64,000 bases of DNA from Pseudomonadota bacterium (lineage in GTDB: Bacteria > Pseudomonadota > Gammaproteobacteria > Xanthomonadales > Rhodanobacteraceae), in assembly GCA_018240565.1 (NCBI GenBank), contig JAFEFO010000045.1, positions 35,125 to 99,124 of the forward strand. The letters are read 5' to 3'. This document shows positions 55,161 to 63,688 of the stretch, piece after piece (the stretch's first letter is position 1; each line of letters starts with the position of its first letter). A program made the translations under genes and the position numbers. A model generated the notes under the pieces. That model worked only from the letters and a program-made list of their open reading frames with translations. It did not search any database and was not told the DNA's origin.

Positions 55161-57503
55161 TTACGCTTTGTCCATGGCCGCCTTGACGCGTTCGGGACGG
55201 AACGGCCGCTGGCGCAGGCGCACGCCCACCGCATCGTAGACGGCATTGCTGATGACGGCCGCCGTCGGACACGTCGACGGCTCGCCGCCACCGTTCGACT
55301 TGAACTTCGGATCGTTGTTCACCAGCACCATTTCGATGCTGTCCGGAATCTCGTGGAAGCGCAGGATCGGATAGCTCGCCCAGTCGCGGCTGGTGACATG
55401 CGCGTGATCGAACGTGACTTGCTCATGCAGCGTGCGGCTGATCGACTGGATGATGTTGCCTTCGATCTGGTTGTACATGCCGTCCGGACTGATGACGAGC
55501 CCGTTGTCGTGCGCGACGACCACGCGCTTGACCCGGATTTCGCCGGTGTGCTGGTCGACTTCGACATCCGCGATGGTCGCGACCAGGCTGTCGTCGCGAT
55601 TGACCCAGGCGATGCCGCGACCCGTCACCTTGCGCGCGCGTTGCTTGCCGGCGCTGAACGCGACGCGCGGCTGCCAGCCGTAGCGCTTGGCGGCAGCCTG
55701 CAGCACCCCGATGGTGCGCGGCTGCTTCAGGTATTTGAGGCGGAATTCCAGCGGATCCTGCCTGGCCGCCGCCGCCAGCTCGTCGACGAAGGACTCCATG
55801 GCGAAGGTGGTCTCGAACTGGCCCGGCGCGCGCATCCACGCCGTGATCACGCCGACGCGGCTCGCGTTATGGGACGACACCTCCGCGTTGTCGAACGCGT
55901 ACTCGTAGCCGATCGCCGCGCTGCCGAGGTTCCTTTTGCCGACCGGCTTGCCGATCAATTCCGAAGGCAACAAGGTGGTGTCGGAAAACGTCGGCACCCA
56001 CATCTGGTGACGCCACGCCGTGACATTGCCTTGCGCGTCGAGCCCACCTTCGAGCTCCTGCACGATCGGCGGCTCCTTCGGATCCCAGCCGTGCGAGTCC
56101 CAGCGCATCCACTGCACGCGCACCGGCCTGCCTGCGGCGCGCGACATGATCGCCGCGTCCGCCATCACGTGCTCCAGACCGTTGCGCCCGTACTGGCCCG
56201 CGGCCTCGACCCAACGCACCTCGACCTTGTCGACCGGCAGGCCCAGCAATTCGGCGAGGTCACGCTGCGCCTGATGCGGCATCTGCGTGCCGCCCCAGAC
56301 GATCGCCTTGTCCTTGCCGACATCGGCGATGGCGCACTCGGGTCCGAGCGAACGATGCGTTTCGAACGGCGTGAGGTAGGTGGCCTTGAGCGTATGTGCG
56401 GCCGTCTTGAGTGCCTTGTCGACATCGCCATGTTTGGCCACGGATTCCGGCTTGCCGGGCGCCTTGCGCACCGCGTCCCAGACTTCGTCGGTCGCGGCCA
56501 GGTCATTCCACTGCGACCATTTCGCGAGGCCATCGTCCGGGCCCTTGCGATCGAGTCTGGAACCCAGCTTCTCGGCCGCCTGGATCGCGCCCCACTCGGT
56601 TGTCGCCAGCACGCCGAGGAAGTTGCCTTCGCGCACGACTTGCACGAAGCCGGGAATATCCTTGAGACCGCTTGCATCGACAGACAGCAGTTTCGCGCCG
56701 ACGCCGAACGGACGCACCACGCGGCCATGCAACATGCCGGGCACCTTCACATCCTGCATGTAGGTGAACTCGCCCGTCGTCTTGCCGGGAATGTCCTTGC
56801 GCAGGACCGACTTCCCGATGATCGTGTATTTCGACGGATCCTTGAGCTTGGCGTCGGGCGCGACCTTCATCCCGAACGTTTCGCCACTGGCGCCGATCGT
56901 CACGTCCAGGCGCTTGCCGCCGACGAGTTTGCCGTAGGTGATGGACTTGCCCGCCGCGCCCGCGACGCTGATGACACCCGCCACCGCGGTCAATTTTTCC
57001 ACCGGCACGCCGAAGTGCTTGCCGGCCATCGCCAGCAGCACCTGGCGGCCCGCCGCGGCCGCGTGCTGGATCTGCGGTCCCGCGTAACGCACCGCCATGC
57101 TGCCGTAGGTCGGGCCCTGGTCGACCGTTTCCGTGGTCGATCCCATCACGAGGTAGAAATGCTCGTAGGGAAAATCCAGTTCCTCGGCCGCCATCTGCAA
57201 CAGCGCGTTCGGCGAGCCATTGCCCTGCTCCACCTTGCCGGTGAACAGCGTGGCGGTGTTGTCCGGATGGATCGCGATCCAGGCATCGAGTCTGGCCGGA
57301 TCCACCGCCGCGAACGGGCCCTTGCGTGCAAGTGCCGCCACGCTGGTATCCAGCGGCAGTTCACGACCCGCCGCCAGCGCCGCCGGACCGAGCAGGCTGA
57401 AGCCCAGCACCAGGCCGCCGGAATTCCTGAGAAACGCGCGGCGGCTGGCGCCGAGGTCGGAAATTTCGAGTGATTCGATCACGTCACGACGTCGCGTATT
57501 CAT
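55161..57503 (-). CDS. Molybdopterin-binding large subunit, Tat-exported (isoquinoline oxidoreductase IorB/aldehyde dehydrogenase type)
   Basis: 780 residues. Twin-arginine signal SRRAFLRNSGGLVLGFSLLG at 20-39. Then the molybdenum-binding domains of the xanthine dehydrogenase superfamily, including GKVEQGNGSPNALLQMAAEELD, VWGGTQMPHQAQRDLA, AWMRAPGQFETTFAMESFVDELA and, near the C-terminus, NGGGEPSTCPTAAVISNAVYD with the conserved active-site Glu. The layout with a short partner subunit and a Tat signal matches IorB-like periplasmic aldehyde or N-heterocycle oxidoreductases rather than cytoplasmic xanthine dehydrogenase. The partner gene overlaps by ATGA. Substrate not readable; a purine is possible from context. 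Confidence 0.87.
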   Translation of the reverse strand: MNTRRRDVIESLEISDLGASRRAFLRNSGGLVLGFSLLGPAALAAGRELPLDTSVAALARKGPFAAVDPARLDAWIAIHPDNTATLFTGKVEQGNGSPNALLQMAAEELDFPYEHFYLVMGSTTETVDQGPTYGSMAVRYAGPQIQHAAAAGRQVLLAMAGKHFGVPVEKLTAVAGVISVAGAAGKSITYGKLVGGKRLDVTIGASGETFGMKVAPDAKLKDPSKYTIIGKSVLRKDIPGKTTGEFTYMQDVKVPGMLHGRVVRPFGVGAKLLSVDASGLKDIPGFVQVVREGNFLGVLATTEWGAIQAAEKLGSRLDRKGPDDGLAKWSQWNDLAATDEVWDAVRKAPGKPESVAKHGDVDKALKTAAHTLKATYLTPFETHRSLGPECAIADVGKDKAIVWGGTQMPHQAQRDLAELLGLPVDKVEVRWVEAAGQYGRNGLEHVMADAAIMSRAAGRPVRVQWMRWDSHGWDPKEPPIVQELEGGLDAQGNVTAWRHQMWVPTFSDTTLLPSELIGKPVGKRNLGSAAIGYEYAFDNAEVSSHNASRVGVITAWMRAPGQFETTFAMESFVDELAAAARQDPLEFRLKYLKQPRTIGVLQAAAKRYGWQPRVAFSAGKQRARKVTGRGIAWVNRDDSLVATIADVEVDQHTGEIRVKRVVVAHDNGLVISPDGMYNQIEGNIIQSISRTLHEQVTFDHAHVTSRDWASYPILRFHEIPDSIEMVLVNNDPKFKSNGGGEPSTCPTAAVISNAVYDAVGVRLRQRPFRPERVKAAMDKA

Positions 57504-57973
57504 GCCGGTGCTCCCGCTTTTGCGGCGCGCTCGATCGCGCGCACGATGCGCATGTGCGTGCCGCAGCGGCACAGGTTGCCATCCAGCGCCTGCTTGATCT
57601 CGTCGCGCGTCGGATGCGGGTTCGATCGCAAGAACGCCTTGGCGGTCATGATCATGCCATTGATGCAGTAGCCGCACTGCACGGCCTGCTCGTCGATGAA
57701 CGCCTGTTGCAATGGATCGGGATGCGCGACGGTGCCGAGTCCTTCGAGCGTGGTGACGGCACGTCCTTCAGCCGCTTCCACCGGCAACACGCACGAGCGG
57801 ATTGCCTTTCCGTCCAGATGCACCGTGCACGCACCGCACTGCGACAGGCCGCAGCCGAATTTCGGCCCGTGCAACCCGAGGTTGTCGCGCAACACATAGA
57901 GCAAGCGCGTGCCGGGCTCAATCGAGACGTCGTGCGACTGGCCATTGACCTTCAAATGCACCGTCTTCGCCAT
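57500..57973 (-). CDS. (2Fe-2S)-binding small subunit of molybdenum hydroxylase (IorA-like)
   Basis: 157 residues. N-terminal plant-type ferredoxin cluster with Cys41, Cys46, Cys49 and Cys61 (CGLSQCGAC...C). The helical C-terminal cluster has Cys100, Cys103, Cys135 and Cys137 (CGYC...CRC). It passes electrons from the molybdenum centre. There is no FAD subunit in the window, so electrons probably go to a cytochrome or quinone, as in IorAB-type enzymes. It lacks a signal and is likely co-exported with the Tat-bearing large subunit. Confidence 0.92.
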   Translation of the reverse strand: MAKTVHLKVNGQSHDVSIEPGTRLLYVLRDNLGLHGPKFGCGLSQCGACTVHLDGKAIRSCVLPVEAAEGRAVTTLEGLGTVAHPDPLQQAFIDEQAVQCGYCINGMIMTAKAFLRSNPHPTRDEIKQALDGNLCRCGTHMRIVRAIERAAKAGAPA

Positions 57974-58067
57974 GTGCAGCCTCCATGGTTGGATGCTTCA
58001 GCAGCGCAGCAAGAATACTCCTTCCGACCGATGCGGGTCGGCTGCCGGTCTCGAGGTCGCGCGCGGC

Positions 58068-59090
58068 CTATTGATCCACCCGCAACATCGTCTTGATCGC
58101 GCGGCGTTCGTCCATCGCCTTGTAGCCTTCGGCCACCTGCGCGATCGGCAGGACCAGATCGAACACCTTGCCGGGCGCAATCGCACCCTTGAGTACGCGA
58201 TCCATCAAGTCCGGCAGGAAGCGTCGCACCGGAGCCGGACCACCGAGCATGCGGCGCTGCGAGAAGAACAGTTTCTGCCCGTCGAAGCTCACGCCATGCG
58301 GCACGCCGACATAGCCAATGGTGCCGCCGGGACGGCACACGCCCATCGCCTGCTCCATCGATTCGCCCATGCCCACGCATTCGAGCACCGATTCCGCGCC
58401 GACGCCGTCGGTCAAGTCCATCACGCGGGCGATGCCTTCCGCACCTCGTTCGACGACGATGTCGGTGGCGCCGAACTCGCGCGCCAGCTTCTGGCGCGTG
58501 GCGTGACGGCTCATGGCGATGATGCGGCCCGCGCCCATCTGGCTCGCGGCCAGCACGCCCATCAATCCGACCGCGCCGTCGCCGACCACCACCGCCGTGC
58601 CGTCCTTGCGTACCTGCGCGGCAACGGCCGCATACCAGCCGGTGCCGAGCACGTCGGAGACGGCAAGCATGTGCGCGATCATGTCGGCATCGGGCATTTC
58701 GCGCGTGGCCACCAGCGTGCCGTCGGCCAGCGGCACGCGCGCGTACGGCGCCTGCGCGCCGCTCATGAATTCGCCGTGAGCGCATGAGGATTGGAAGCCG
58801 AACGCGCAATGTGGGCAGGTGTTGTCGGAAATGCAGAACGAGCCGACCACGAACTGGCCGGGCTTGACGGTTTTCACCTCGCTGCCGACCTCGACCACCA
58901 CGCCGCAGTACTCGTGGCCCATGTGCAGCGGCGCGGTGATGTTGCTGTAACCGCGATACGGCCACAAATCCGAACCGCAAATGCAGGTTGCGGATAGTTT
59001 GATGATGGCGTCGGTGGGATGTTCGATCTTCGGATCGGGAATCTGTTCAAAGCGGACATCGCCGGGGGCGTGCATGACGGTGGCTTGCAT
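58068..59090 (-). CDS. Zinc-dependent alcohol dehydrogenase family protein
   Basis: 340 residues from the ATG with GGAGA 7 bases upstream. MDR fold: catalytic-zinc region CICGSDLWPYRG near 37-48 and GHEYCGVVVEVG near 58-69, structural-zinc cysteines in CISDNTCPHCAFGFQSSC, NAD-binding VVVGDGAVGLMGVLAA. Similar proteins are annotated as zinc-binding dehydrogenases acting on small alcohols or aldehydes. It is downstream of the aldo-keto reductase gene with a 97-base gap. Substrate unknown. Confidence 0.9.
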   Translation of the reverse strand: MQATVMHAPGDVRFEQIPDPKIEHPTDAIIKLSATCICGSDLWPYRGYSNITAPLHMGHEYCGVVVEVGSEVKTVKPGQFVVGSFCISDNTCPHCAFGFQSSCAHGEFMSGAQAPYARVPLADGTLVATREMPDADMIAHMLAVSDVLGTGWYAAVAAQVRKDGTAVVVGDGAVGLMGVLAASQMGAGRIIAMSRHATRQKLAREFGATDIVVERGAEGIARVMDLTDGVGAESVLECVGMGESMEQAMGVCRPGGTIGYVGVPHGVSFDGQKLFFSQRRMLGGPAPVRRFLPDLMDRVLKGAIAPGKVFDLVLPIAQVAEGYKAMDERRAIKTMLRVDQ

Positions 59091-59187
59091 GGTTTGTCTC
59101 CTGTGTCGATTGAAGAATAACTGTCGGAACGCGTTGCCGGCTATTTCCTGATACGCGCAGGCCGGATTCAACTGATCCTTTGTGTCG

Positions 59188-60360
59188 CTATTTCGGCGCT
59201 GCCTCGACGCCGCTGAAGGCGAGCACTCCGGACGGCAGCCGTTCGCCTTTGATCGTGATCCCAGAAACGGCTGCATTCAACTCGCGCAGCTCGTCGTGGC
59301 TGAACCTGATCCCGGACGCGCCGATGTTATCCAGCATGTGCGTCATCTGCGTGGTACCGGGGATGGGCACGATCCAGGGCTTTTGCGCCATCAACCACGC
59401 CAGCGCAATCTGCACGGGCGCTGCCTGCTTGCGAGCCGCCCAGGTCTTGATCAACTCGATCAATGGCATGTTGTGCGCGAGGTTCTCCGGCGCGAATCGC
59501 GGCGTGATGCCGCGCAGGTCACCCGGCGCGAAGCGCGTGTCCGTGTCGATCCAGCCGGTGAGCAATTGGCAGTCCAGCGGCCACCACGGCACGAAGCCGA
59601 TGCCCAGTTCCTCGCACAGCGGCAGCACGTGTTGCTCCGGATCGCGCGTGGCCATCGAGTACTCGTTCTGGATCGCGGTCAGCGGCAACACGGCATGGGC
59701 GCGGCGCACGGTCTTGAGGCCCGGCTCGCACAGTCCCCAATGCAACACCTTGCCCTGGTCCATCAGCTGCTTGACCGCGCCGGCGACGTCTTCGATCGGC
59801 ACCGCGGGATCCACGCGATGTTGATACAGCAGGTCGATGCGATCGGTGCGCAAACGCTTGAGCGAGCCTTCGACCGCGCGCTTGATGTGCGCCGGTTGGC
59901 TGTTGAGTCCGGGGCCGCGCGCGCCGGTGTCGGGATCGATGTTCCAGCCGAACTTGGAGGTGATGCGGATCTTGTCGCGGAACGGCGCGATCGCCTCGCC
60001 GAGGATGCGTTCGTTCTCGAATGGCCCGTAGGCCTCGGCCGTGTCGAAGAACGTGACGCCGTGGTCGAAGGCGGTGCGGATGATGGCGATCATCTCCGGC
60101 CGGTACGGCACCGTGGTCTGGTAGGTGCGATGCATGTTCTGCACGCCGAGCCCCACGCTGGAAACCTCCAGCGATCCGAGTTTGCGACGCCCGCTCACGC
60201 GCGCCGCATCCGCTTGAGCGGATCCGGCCGCTTGGGCTTTCGCGGGTGGCTGCGCAAGGGCCTGACTCGTGGCCACGCCTGCGACCAGCGGCACCGCGGC
60301 CAGCGTGGCGGCACCCATGAGGAAATTGCGGCGATTCGTGTCAGTCATTTGCTTGTTCAT
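59188..60360 (-). CDS. Tat-exported aldo/keto reductase
   Basis: 390 residues. Twin-arginine signal NRRNFLMGAATLAAVPLVAG near 9-28 followed by an Ala/Gln-rich linker. The AKR barrel starts near residue 58: catalytic Asp and Tyr in FFDTAEAYG, Lys in ITSKFGW and His in YQHRVDP, with the NADP-binding C-terminal PIPGTTQMTHMLDN. AKRs are mostly cytoplasmic NADPH enzymes, so a Tat signal implies folding with cofactor before export. GGAG lies 8 bases before the ATG. A dispersed repeat separates it from the flavodoxin gene. Confidence 0.88.
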   Translation of the reverse strand: MNKQMTDTNRRNFLMGAATLAAVPLVAGVATSQALAQPPAKAQAAGSAQADAARVSGRRKLGSLEVSSVGLGVQNMHRTYQTTVPYRPEMIAIIRTAFDHGVTFFDTAEAYGPFENERILGEAIAPFRDKIRITSKFGWNIDPDTGARGPGLNSQPAHIKRAVEGSLKRLRTDRIDLLYQHRVDPAVPIEDVAGAVKQLMDQGKVLHWGLCEPGLKTVRRAHAVLPLTAIQNEYSMATRDPEQHVLPLCEELGIGFVPWWPLDCQLLTGWIDTDTRFAPGDLRGITPRFAPENLAHNMPLIELIKTWAARKQAAPVQIALAWLMAQKPWIVPIPGTTQMTHMLDNIGASGIRFSHDELRELNAAVSGITIKGERLPSGVLAFSGVEAAPK

Positions 60361-60407
60361 TTTCCTTACTCCGGGAAACGCAATTGAGGCGTTCGTAAAA
60401 AAGTGAC

Positions 60408-60513
60408 GTCATACCGGCAGGGAATGCCGGTATCCAGACTGCATGGATGCAATCCTTGGCAACTGGATTCCACTCGGTCGACTGTCGTCGACACTCGACC
60501 CTGCCGGAATGAC
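60408..60513. repeat. Dispersed palindromic repeat, copy 2 (core inverted)
   Basis: A 106-base element between the flavodoxin and aldo-keto reductase genes, starting GTCATACCGGCAGGGAATGC and ending CTGCCGGAATGAC. Its core CCAGACTGCATGGATGC...CCTTGGCAACTGG is the reverse complement of the core of copy 1 at 47710-47794. It carries an additional segment (CTCGGTCGACTGTCGTCGAC) not found in copy 1. No coding capacity. Confidence 0.8.
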
Positions 60514-60554
60514 AAGAACATGTTCTCGTCGCGCAATTCGGAAAACCTCAATAG

Positions 60555-61208
60555 TCAAAAAACGCGATCCGCTCGATCGCCGGATTTCTGCACGCCGGTC
60601 TTGCGCAGCCATTCAAGAACCTCGTCGCGTACCGCTTCCCGGCGCTTGCCCTCGATCGCGAGAAAAATGCCGTCGCGCTCCAGCCCGCCACGCGTGGAAA
60701 AACCCTGCAACACGTTGCAGCCTTTGCACAGGCTCTTGACCTGCCGGAAGCTGCTGCCCACGCCATAGCCGGCATTGGTGTTGAAAGGGATCACCGTCTT
60801 GCCGCGAAAATCGTGGTCATGCAGGAAGCTCTTGATCGGCGGCGGCAACTGCATGCCCCAGGTCGGGAAGCCGACAAACACGGTGGCGTACTGCCGGATA
60901 TCCGGAATGCGCGTGGCAAGCGGCGGCAGGTAGTCCGATTCGTTTTCGCTTTGCACCTGCGCCACGATGGCCTGGTAATTCTGCGGATACGGCGTTTTCA
61001 GCTCGAGCTCGACCAAGCTGCCGCCGACCGCGTCATGGATGATCTCGGCGACGGCCTTGGTGTTTTCCGTACGCGACAGATACACGATCAAGGTGCTGTT
61101 CATTGCTGCATCGCTCGCGTTTGATACCTGAGCGGGTGCCGTGCCGGACGCCAACCCAAGGCATGCCATGAACAGCCACGCGCACCACAATTTCTTTTGC
61201 ATCGCCAT
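60555..61208 (-). CDS. Exported flavodoxin-like protein
   Basis: 217 residues from an ATG overlapping the upstream SDR stop (TGATG). A signal-like N-terminus (KKLWCAWLFMACLGLASGTAPAQ) precedes a flavodoxin domain: phosphate loop YLSRTENTKAVAEII near 44-58, FVGFPTWGMQLPPPIKSFL and FNTNAGYGVGSSF. Flavodoxins are usually cytoplasmic; some annotated relatives carry a signal or lipobox-like start. It is co-transcribed with three Rossmann dehydrogenases upstream. Confidence 0.8.
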   Translation of the reverse strand: MAMQKKLWCAWLFMACLGLASGTAPAQVSNASDAAMNSTLIVYLSRTENTKAVAEIIHDAVGGSLVELELKTPYPQNYQAIVAQVQSENESDYLPPLATRIPDIRQYATVFVGFPTWGMQLPPPIKSFLHDHDFRGKTVIPFNTNAGYGVGSSFRQVKSLCKGCNVLQGFSTRGGLERDGIFLAIEGKRREAVRDEVLEWLRKTGVQKSGDRADRVF

Positions 61209-62029
61209 CACTTTGCCGCGTCGGGTCCGTAGAAGAAATTGGCCGTGGCGCCGCCATCGATCAGGAAATCGCTGCCGGTGATGAAGGCGCCCTCCGGCCC
61301 CATGATCAGCGCCGCCAGCGCCGCGACTTCGTCGGGAGTACCGGCGCGACCGGCGGGCATCTTCTTCAGCATCGCCTGATAGAACTCGGCGCGCTCACCG
61401 TAGAGTTCGTCGTGGGCCAGCGGTGTCACGATGATGCCGGGGCTGATCGCGTTGATCCGCGCGCCGCGCTTGGCCCACTTGACGGCCTCGCCTCGCACGC
61501 GCAGCGAGTTGCAGCGCTTGGACATCTGGTAGGCGTGCAGCGTGCTCTCGACGTTTCTGACGAAGTCGAGTGCCAGCAACTTTTCTGCAGGCGCGGTGGC
61601 CAGCAGCGCATCCTGTGCGGCGGTCAGCGCGGGCATGCGATAGCCGGACTGCGAGGAGATCACCACGCCGGAGCCGCCTTCGGCCATCACCTTGCCGAAC
61701 TCTTCCAGGAGCATCGAGGTGCCGTACAGATCGACCTTGAGGATCGCTTCGATCGGCGCCTGCGAGGGCGACACGCCAGCCGCCTGCACCAGCGCCTTGA
61801 TGGCCCCGAGTGCCTGCGCCTTCGCGACCACGGCCTGGATCGATTTGCGGTCCGAGACATCGGCCTGCATGGCGGTGGTTTCGAAGCCGGCGTTCTCCAG
61901 CAATTTGGCGGCCGCGTCGGCGGCTTCCTGCCGATGATCGGCCAGCAGGACATGGCGGCCGCTGCTGATGCGGCGGGCGATGGCCAGACCGATTCCGCCG
62001 GCGCCGATGACGACGGTTACATCTTTCAT
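61208..62029 (-). CDS. Short-chain dehydrogenase/reductase
   Basis: 273 residues from MKDVTVVIGAGGIG, with AGGAG well placed upstream. SDR pattern GAGGIGLAIAR at 9-19, Asp of MQADVSD, Ser region VVISSQSGYRMP, active-site Tyr-x3-Lys as YQMSKRCNS near 168, then NAISPGIIVTPL. C-terminal ITGSDFLIDGGATANF. It starts one base beyond the end of the upstream gene. Substrate unknown. Confidence 0.88.
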   Translation of the reverse strand: MKDVTVVIGAGGIGLAIARRISSGRHVLLADHRQEAADAAAKLLENAGFETTAMQADVSDRKSIQAVVAKAQALGAIKALVQAAGVSPSQAPIEAILKVDLYGTSMLLEEFGKVMAEGGSGVVISSQSGYRMPALTAAQDALLATAPAEKLLALDFVRNVESTLHAYQMSKRCNSLRVRGEAVKWAKRGARINAISPGIIVTPLAHDELYGERAEFYQAMLKKMPAGRAGTPDEVAALAALIMGPEGAFITGSDFLIDGGATANFFYGPDAAK

Positions 62030-62030
62030 T

Positions 62031-62825
62031 TCAGTTCTCCTGGTGAATGCTGATTCGCCGCAGGTCGTCGCGGACTTCCTGCGGTTCCTGCTCCGGCGGC
62101 ATGTTCGCGGCATCGCCGACGCCATCGAGCTCGCCGGTGTCGTCCGCTTTCACCGCGGCGAACAGCGGCGCCAGATCCCGCGGCGCCGGGCCGGCCTCGG
62201 CGACCAGTTCGAAGGTCTTGTTGCGGGCTGCATCCAGCGTGAGGCTGGCCACCAGCACCTGCGCGATCTGGCGACGGGCGATCACACCGTCCGCGGCGGT
62301 GCCGGCATGGCGCGTGTCGCCCTGCAGCATCACCAGCCGCTGCTGGTCGGCGTCGTTGTAGTCGAACCAGCCGGGACGCATGATGGCGTAGGCGTTGCCG
62401 CTGGCGCGAACCAGTCGCTCGGAACGGCGCTTCCAGTCGTGCGCCTCGGTGCGGCGGTTGTAGGAACCCGCGCGGTCGGTGACACCGATGGAAGTCATCA
62501 GCGCAATGCGTAGCTTGCGCCCAGCGAGCGCGAACAGCACGTTGCGCACGCCGCCATAGTCGATGGCGCGCGTTTCGGCCTTGCCGCCGTTGGAGCCATG
62601 GGTGAAGACGACGGCATCCACGCCTTCGACCACCGGCGCCAACGTGTCCGCTTGCGTCAGTTCGCCGACCACGATCTGCGCCTGCGCCGGCAAGCCAGCC
62701 GCCTTGGCGCGACTGCGCACCAGGGCGCGCACGGCATGGCCGCGACGCAGCGCCTCTTCGACGACGTGGCGGCCTACACTGCCGGTCGCGCCGACGCAGA
62801 GCACGGTCAGTCTCTGCGTGCTCAT
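62031..62825 (-). CDS. NAD(P)-binding atypical SDR (NmrA/epimerase-like)
   Basis: 264 residues. Rossmann start LTVLCVGATGSVGRHVVEEALRRGH with GATGxxG, then VGELTQADTLAPVVEGVDAVVF, typical of the SDR_a5/NmrA subgroup that uses NAD(P)H or senses redox state. A bulky C-terminal part (AYAIMRPGWFDYNDADQQ, KTFELVAEAG) shapes the substrate pocket. The ATG overlaps the stop of the preceding SDR gene (ATGA). Confidence 0.83.
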   Translation of the reverse strand: MSTQRLTVLCVGATGSVGRHVVEEALRRGHAVRALVRSRAKAAGLPAQAQIVVGELTQADTLAPVVEGVDAVVFTHGSNGGKAETRAIDYGGVRNVLFALAGRKLRIALMTSIGVTDRAGSYNRRTEAHDWKRRSERLVRASGNAYAIMRPGWFDYNDADQQRLVMLQGDTRHAGTAADGVIARRQIAQVLVASLTLDAARNKTFELVAEAGPAPRDLAPLFAAVKADDTGELDGVGDAANMPPEQEPQEVRDDLRRISIHQEN

Positions 62826-63664
62826 TGCAGGCTCCGCACGAATTCCTGCGCGGTTGCGTAGATCTCCGCGTCGCTGGTGCTGAGCGTGTAGGACGAGATG
62901 CCGCCATCGACGGGAATCACCGTACCGGACACATAGGTCGAGAGGTCGCTGGCGAGGAAGACCGCGGCATTGGCCACGTCCTCGACCGAGCCGTAGCGGC
63001 CCATCGCCTGCTTGCCGCCGAGCCGCGCAACGAGGTATTGCACCAGTTGATCGACCTTTTCCCGCGGCACGTCGAAGGCCTTGGCGAGCAGCGGCGTCAT
63101 GATGACGCCCGGCGCCACGCCGTTGCAGCGGATGCCGAACGGCGCCAGCTCCTTCGCCGCATGCCGGATGGTGCCGACGACGGCATGCTTGGCCGTGGTG
63201 TAGGACACCGACGACCAACCGCCTTGCAGGCCGGCGACGCTGACCGTGCTGATGATCGAGCCGCCCGTGCCCTGTGCCTTGAAACGTCGCGCCGCGCACT
63301 TGTGGCCGAGCACCACCGAGCGCACGTCGAGCGCCAAGGTCTTGTCGAAGCCGGCCGCCCCGATCTCGGTGACGGCCGAGCCGTCGCCGGTGGAGCCGGC
63401 GTTGTTGAACATCACGTCAAGCCGGCCGAAGCGGGCGACGGCGGCATCCACGGCGGCCTGGATGGACGCTTCCTCGGTCACGTCGGTGCGCTGAAACACC
63501 GCCGTTTCGCCGAGCGCTGCCGCGGCCGCCTCGCCGGCCTCCTGCGCGACGTCGGCGATGAGCACGCGCGCGCCCTCGGCCACGAAGCGTTGCACGGCCG
63601 CGAGGCCGATGCCGCTCGCGCCACCGGTGACGATGGCGACTTTTCCTGTCAGCAGGTTGTTCAT
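62822..63664 (-). CDS. Short-chain dehydrogenase/reductase (classical)
   Basis: 280 residues. Classical SDR: cofactor loop TGGASGIGLAAVQRF at 14-28, NNAGSTG, catalytic Ser in IISTVSVAGLQGG, Tyr-x3-Lys in YTTAKHAVVG near 157-161, and GVAPGVIMTPL. The C-terminal SGTVIPVDGGISSYTL is also typical. Probably NAD-dependent from the acidic residue after strand 2 (LIADVAQ). It follows the SnoaL-like gene by 24 bases. Confidence 0.9.
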   Translation of the reverse strand: MNNLLTGKVAIVTGGASGIGLAAVQRFVAEGARVLIADVAQEAGEAAAAALGETAVFQRTDVTEEASIQAAVDAAVARFGRLDVMFNNAGSTGDGSAVTEIGAAGFDKTLALDVRSVVLGHKCAARRFKAQGTGGSIISTVSVAGLQGGWSSVSYTTAKHAVVGTIRHAAKELAPFGIRCNGVAPGVIMTPLLAKAFDVPREKVDQLVQYLVARLGGKQAMGRYGSVEDVANAAVFLASDLSTYVSGTVIPVDGGISSYTLSTSDAEIYATAQEFVRSLQ

Positions 63665-63688
63665 GTGGAAATTCCTCCATTCCTCCTG

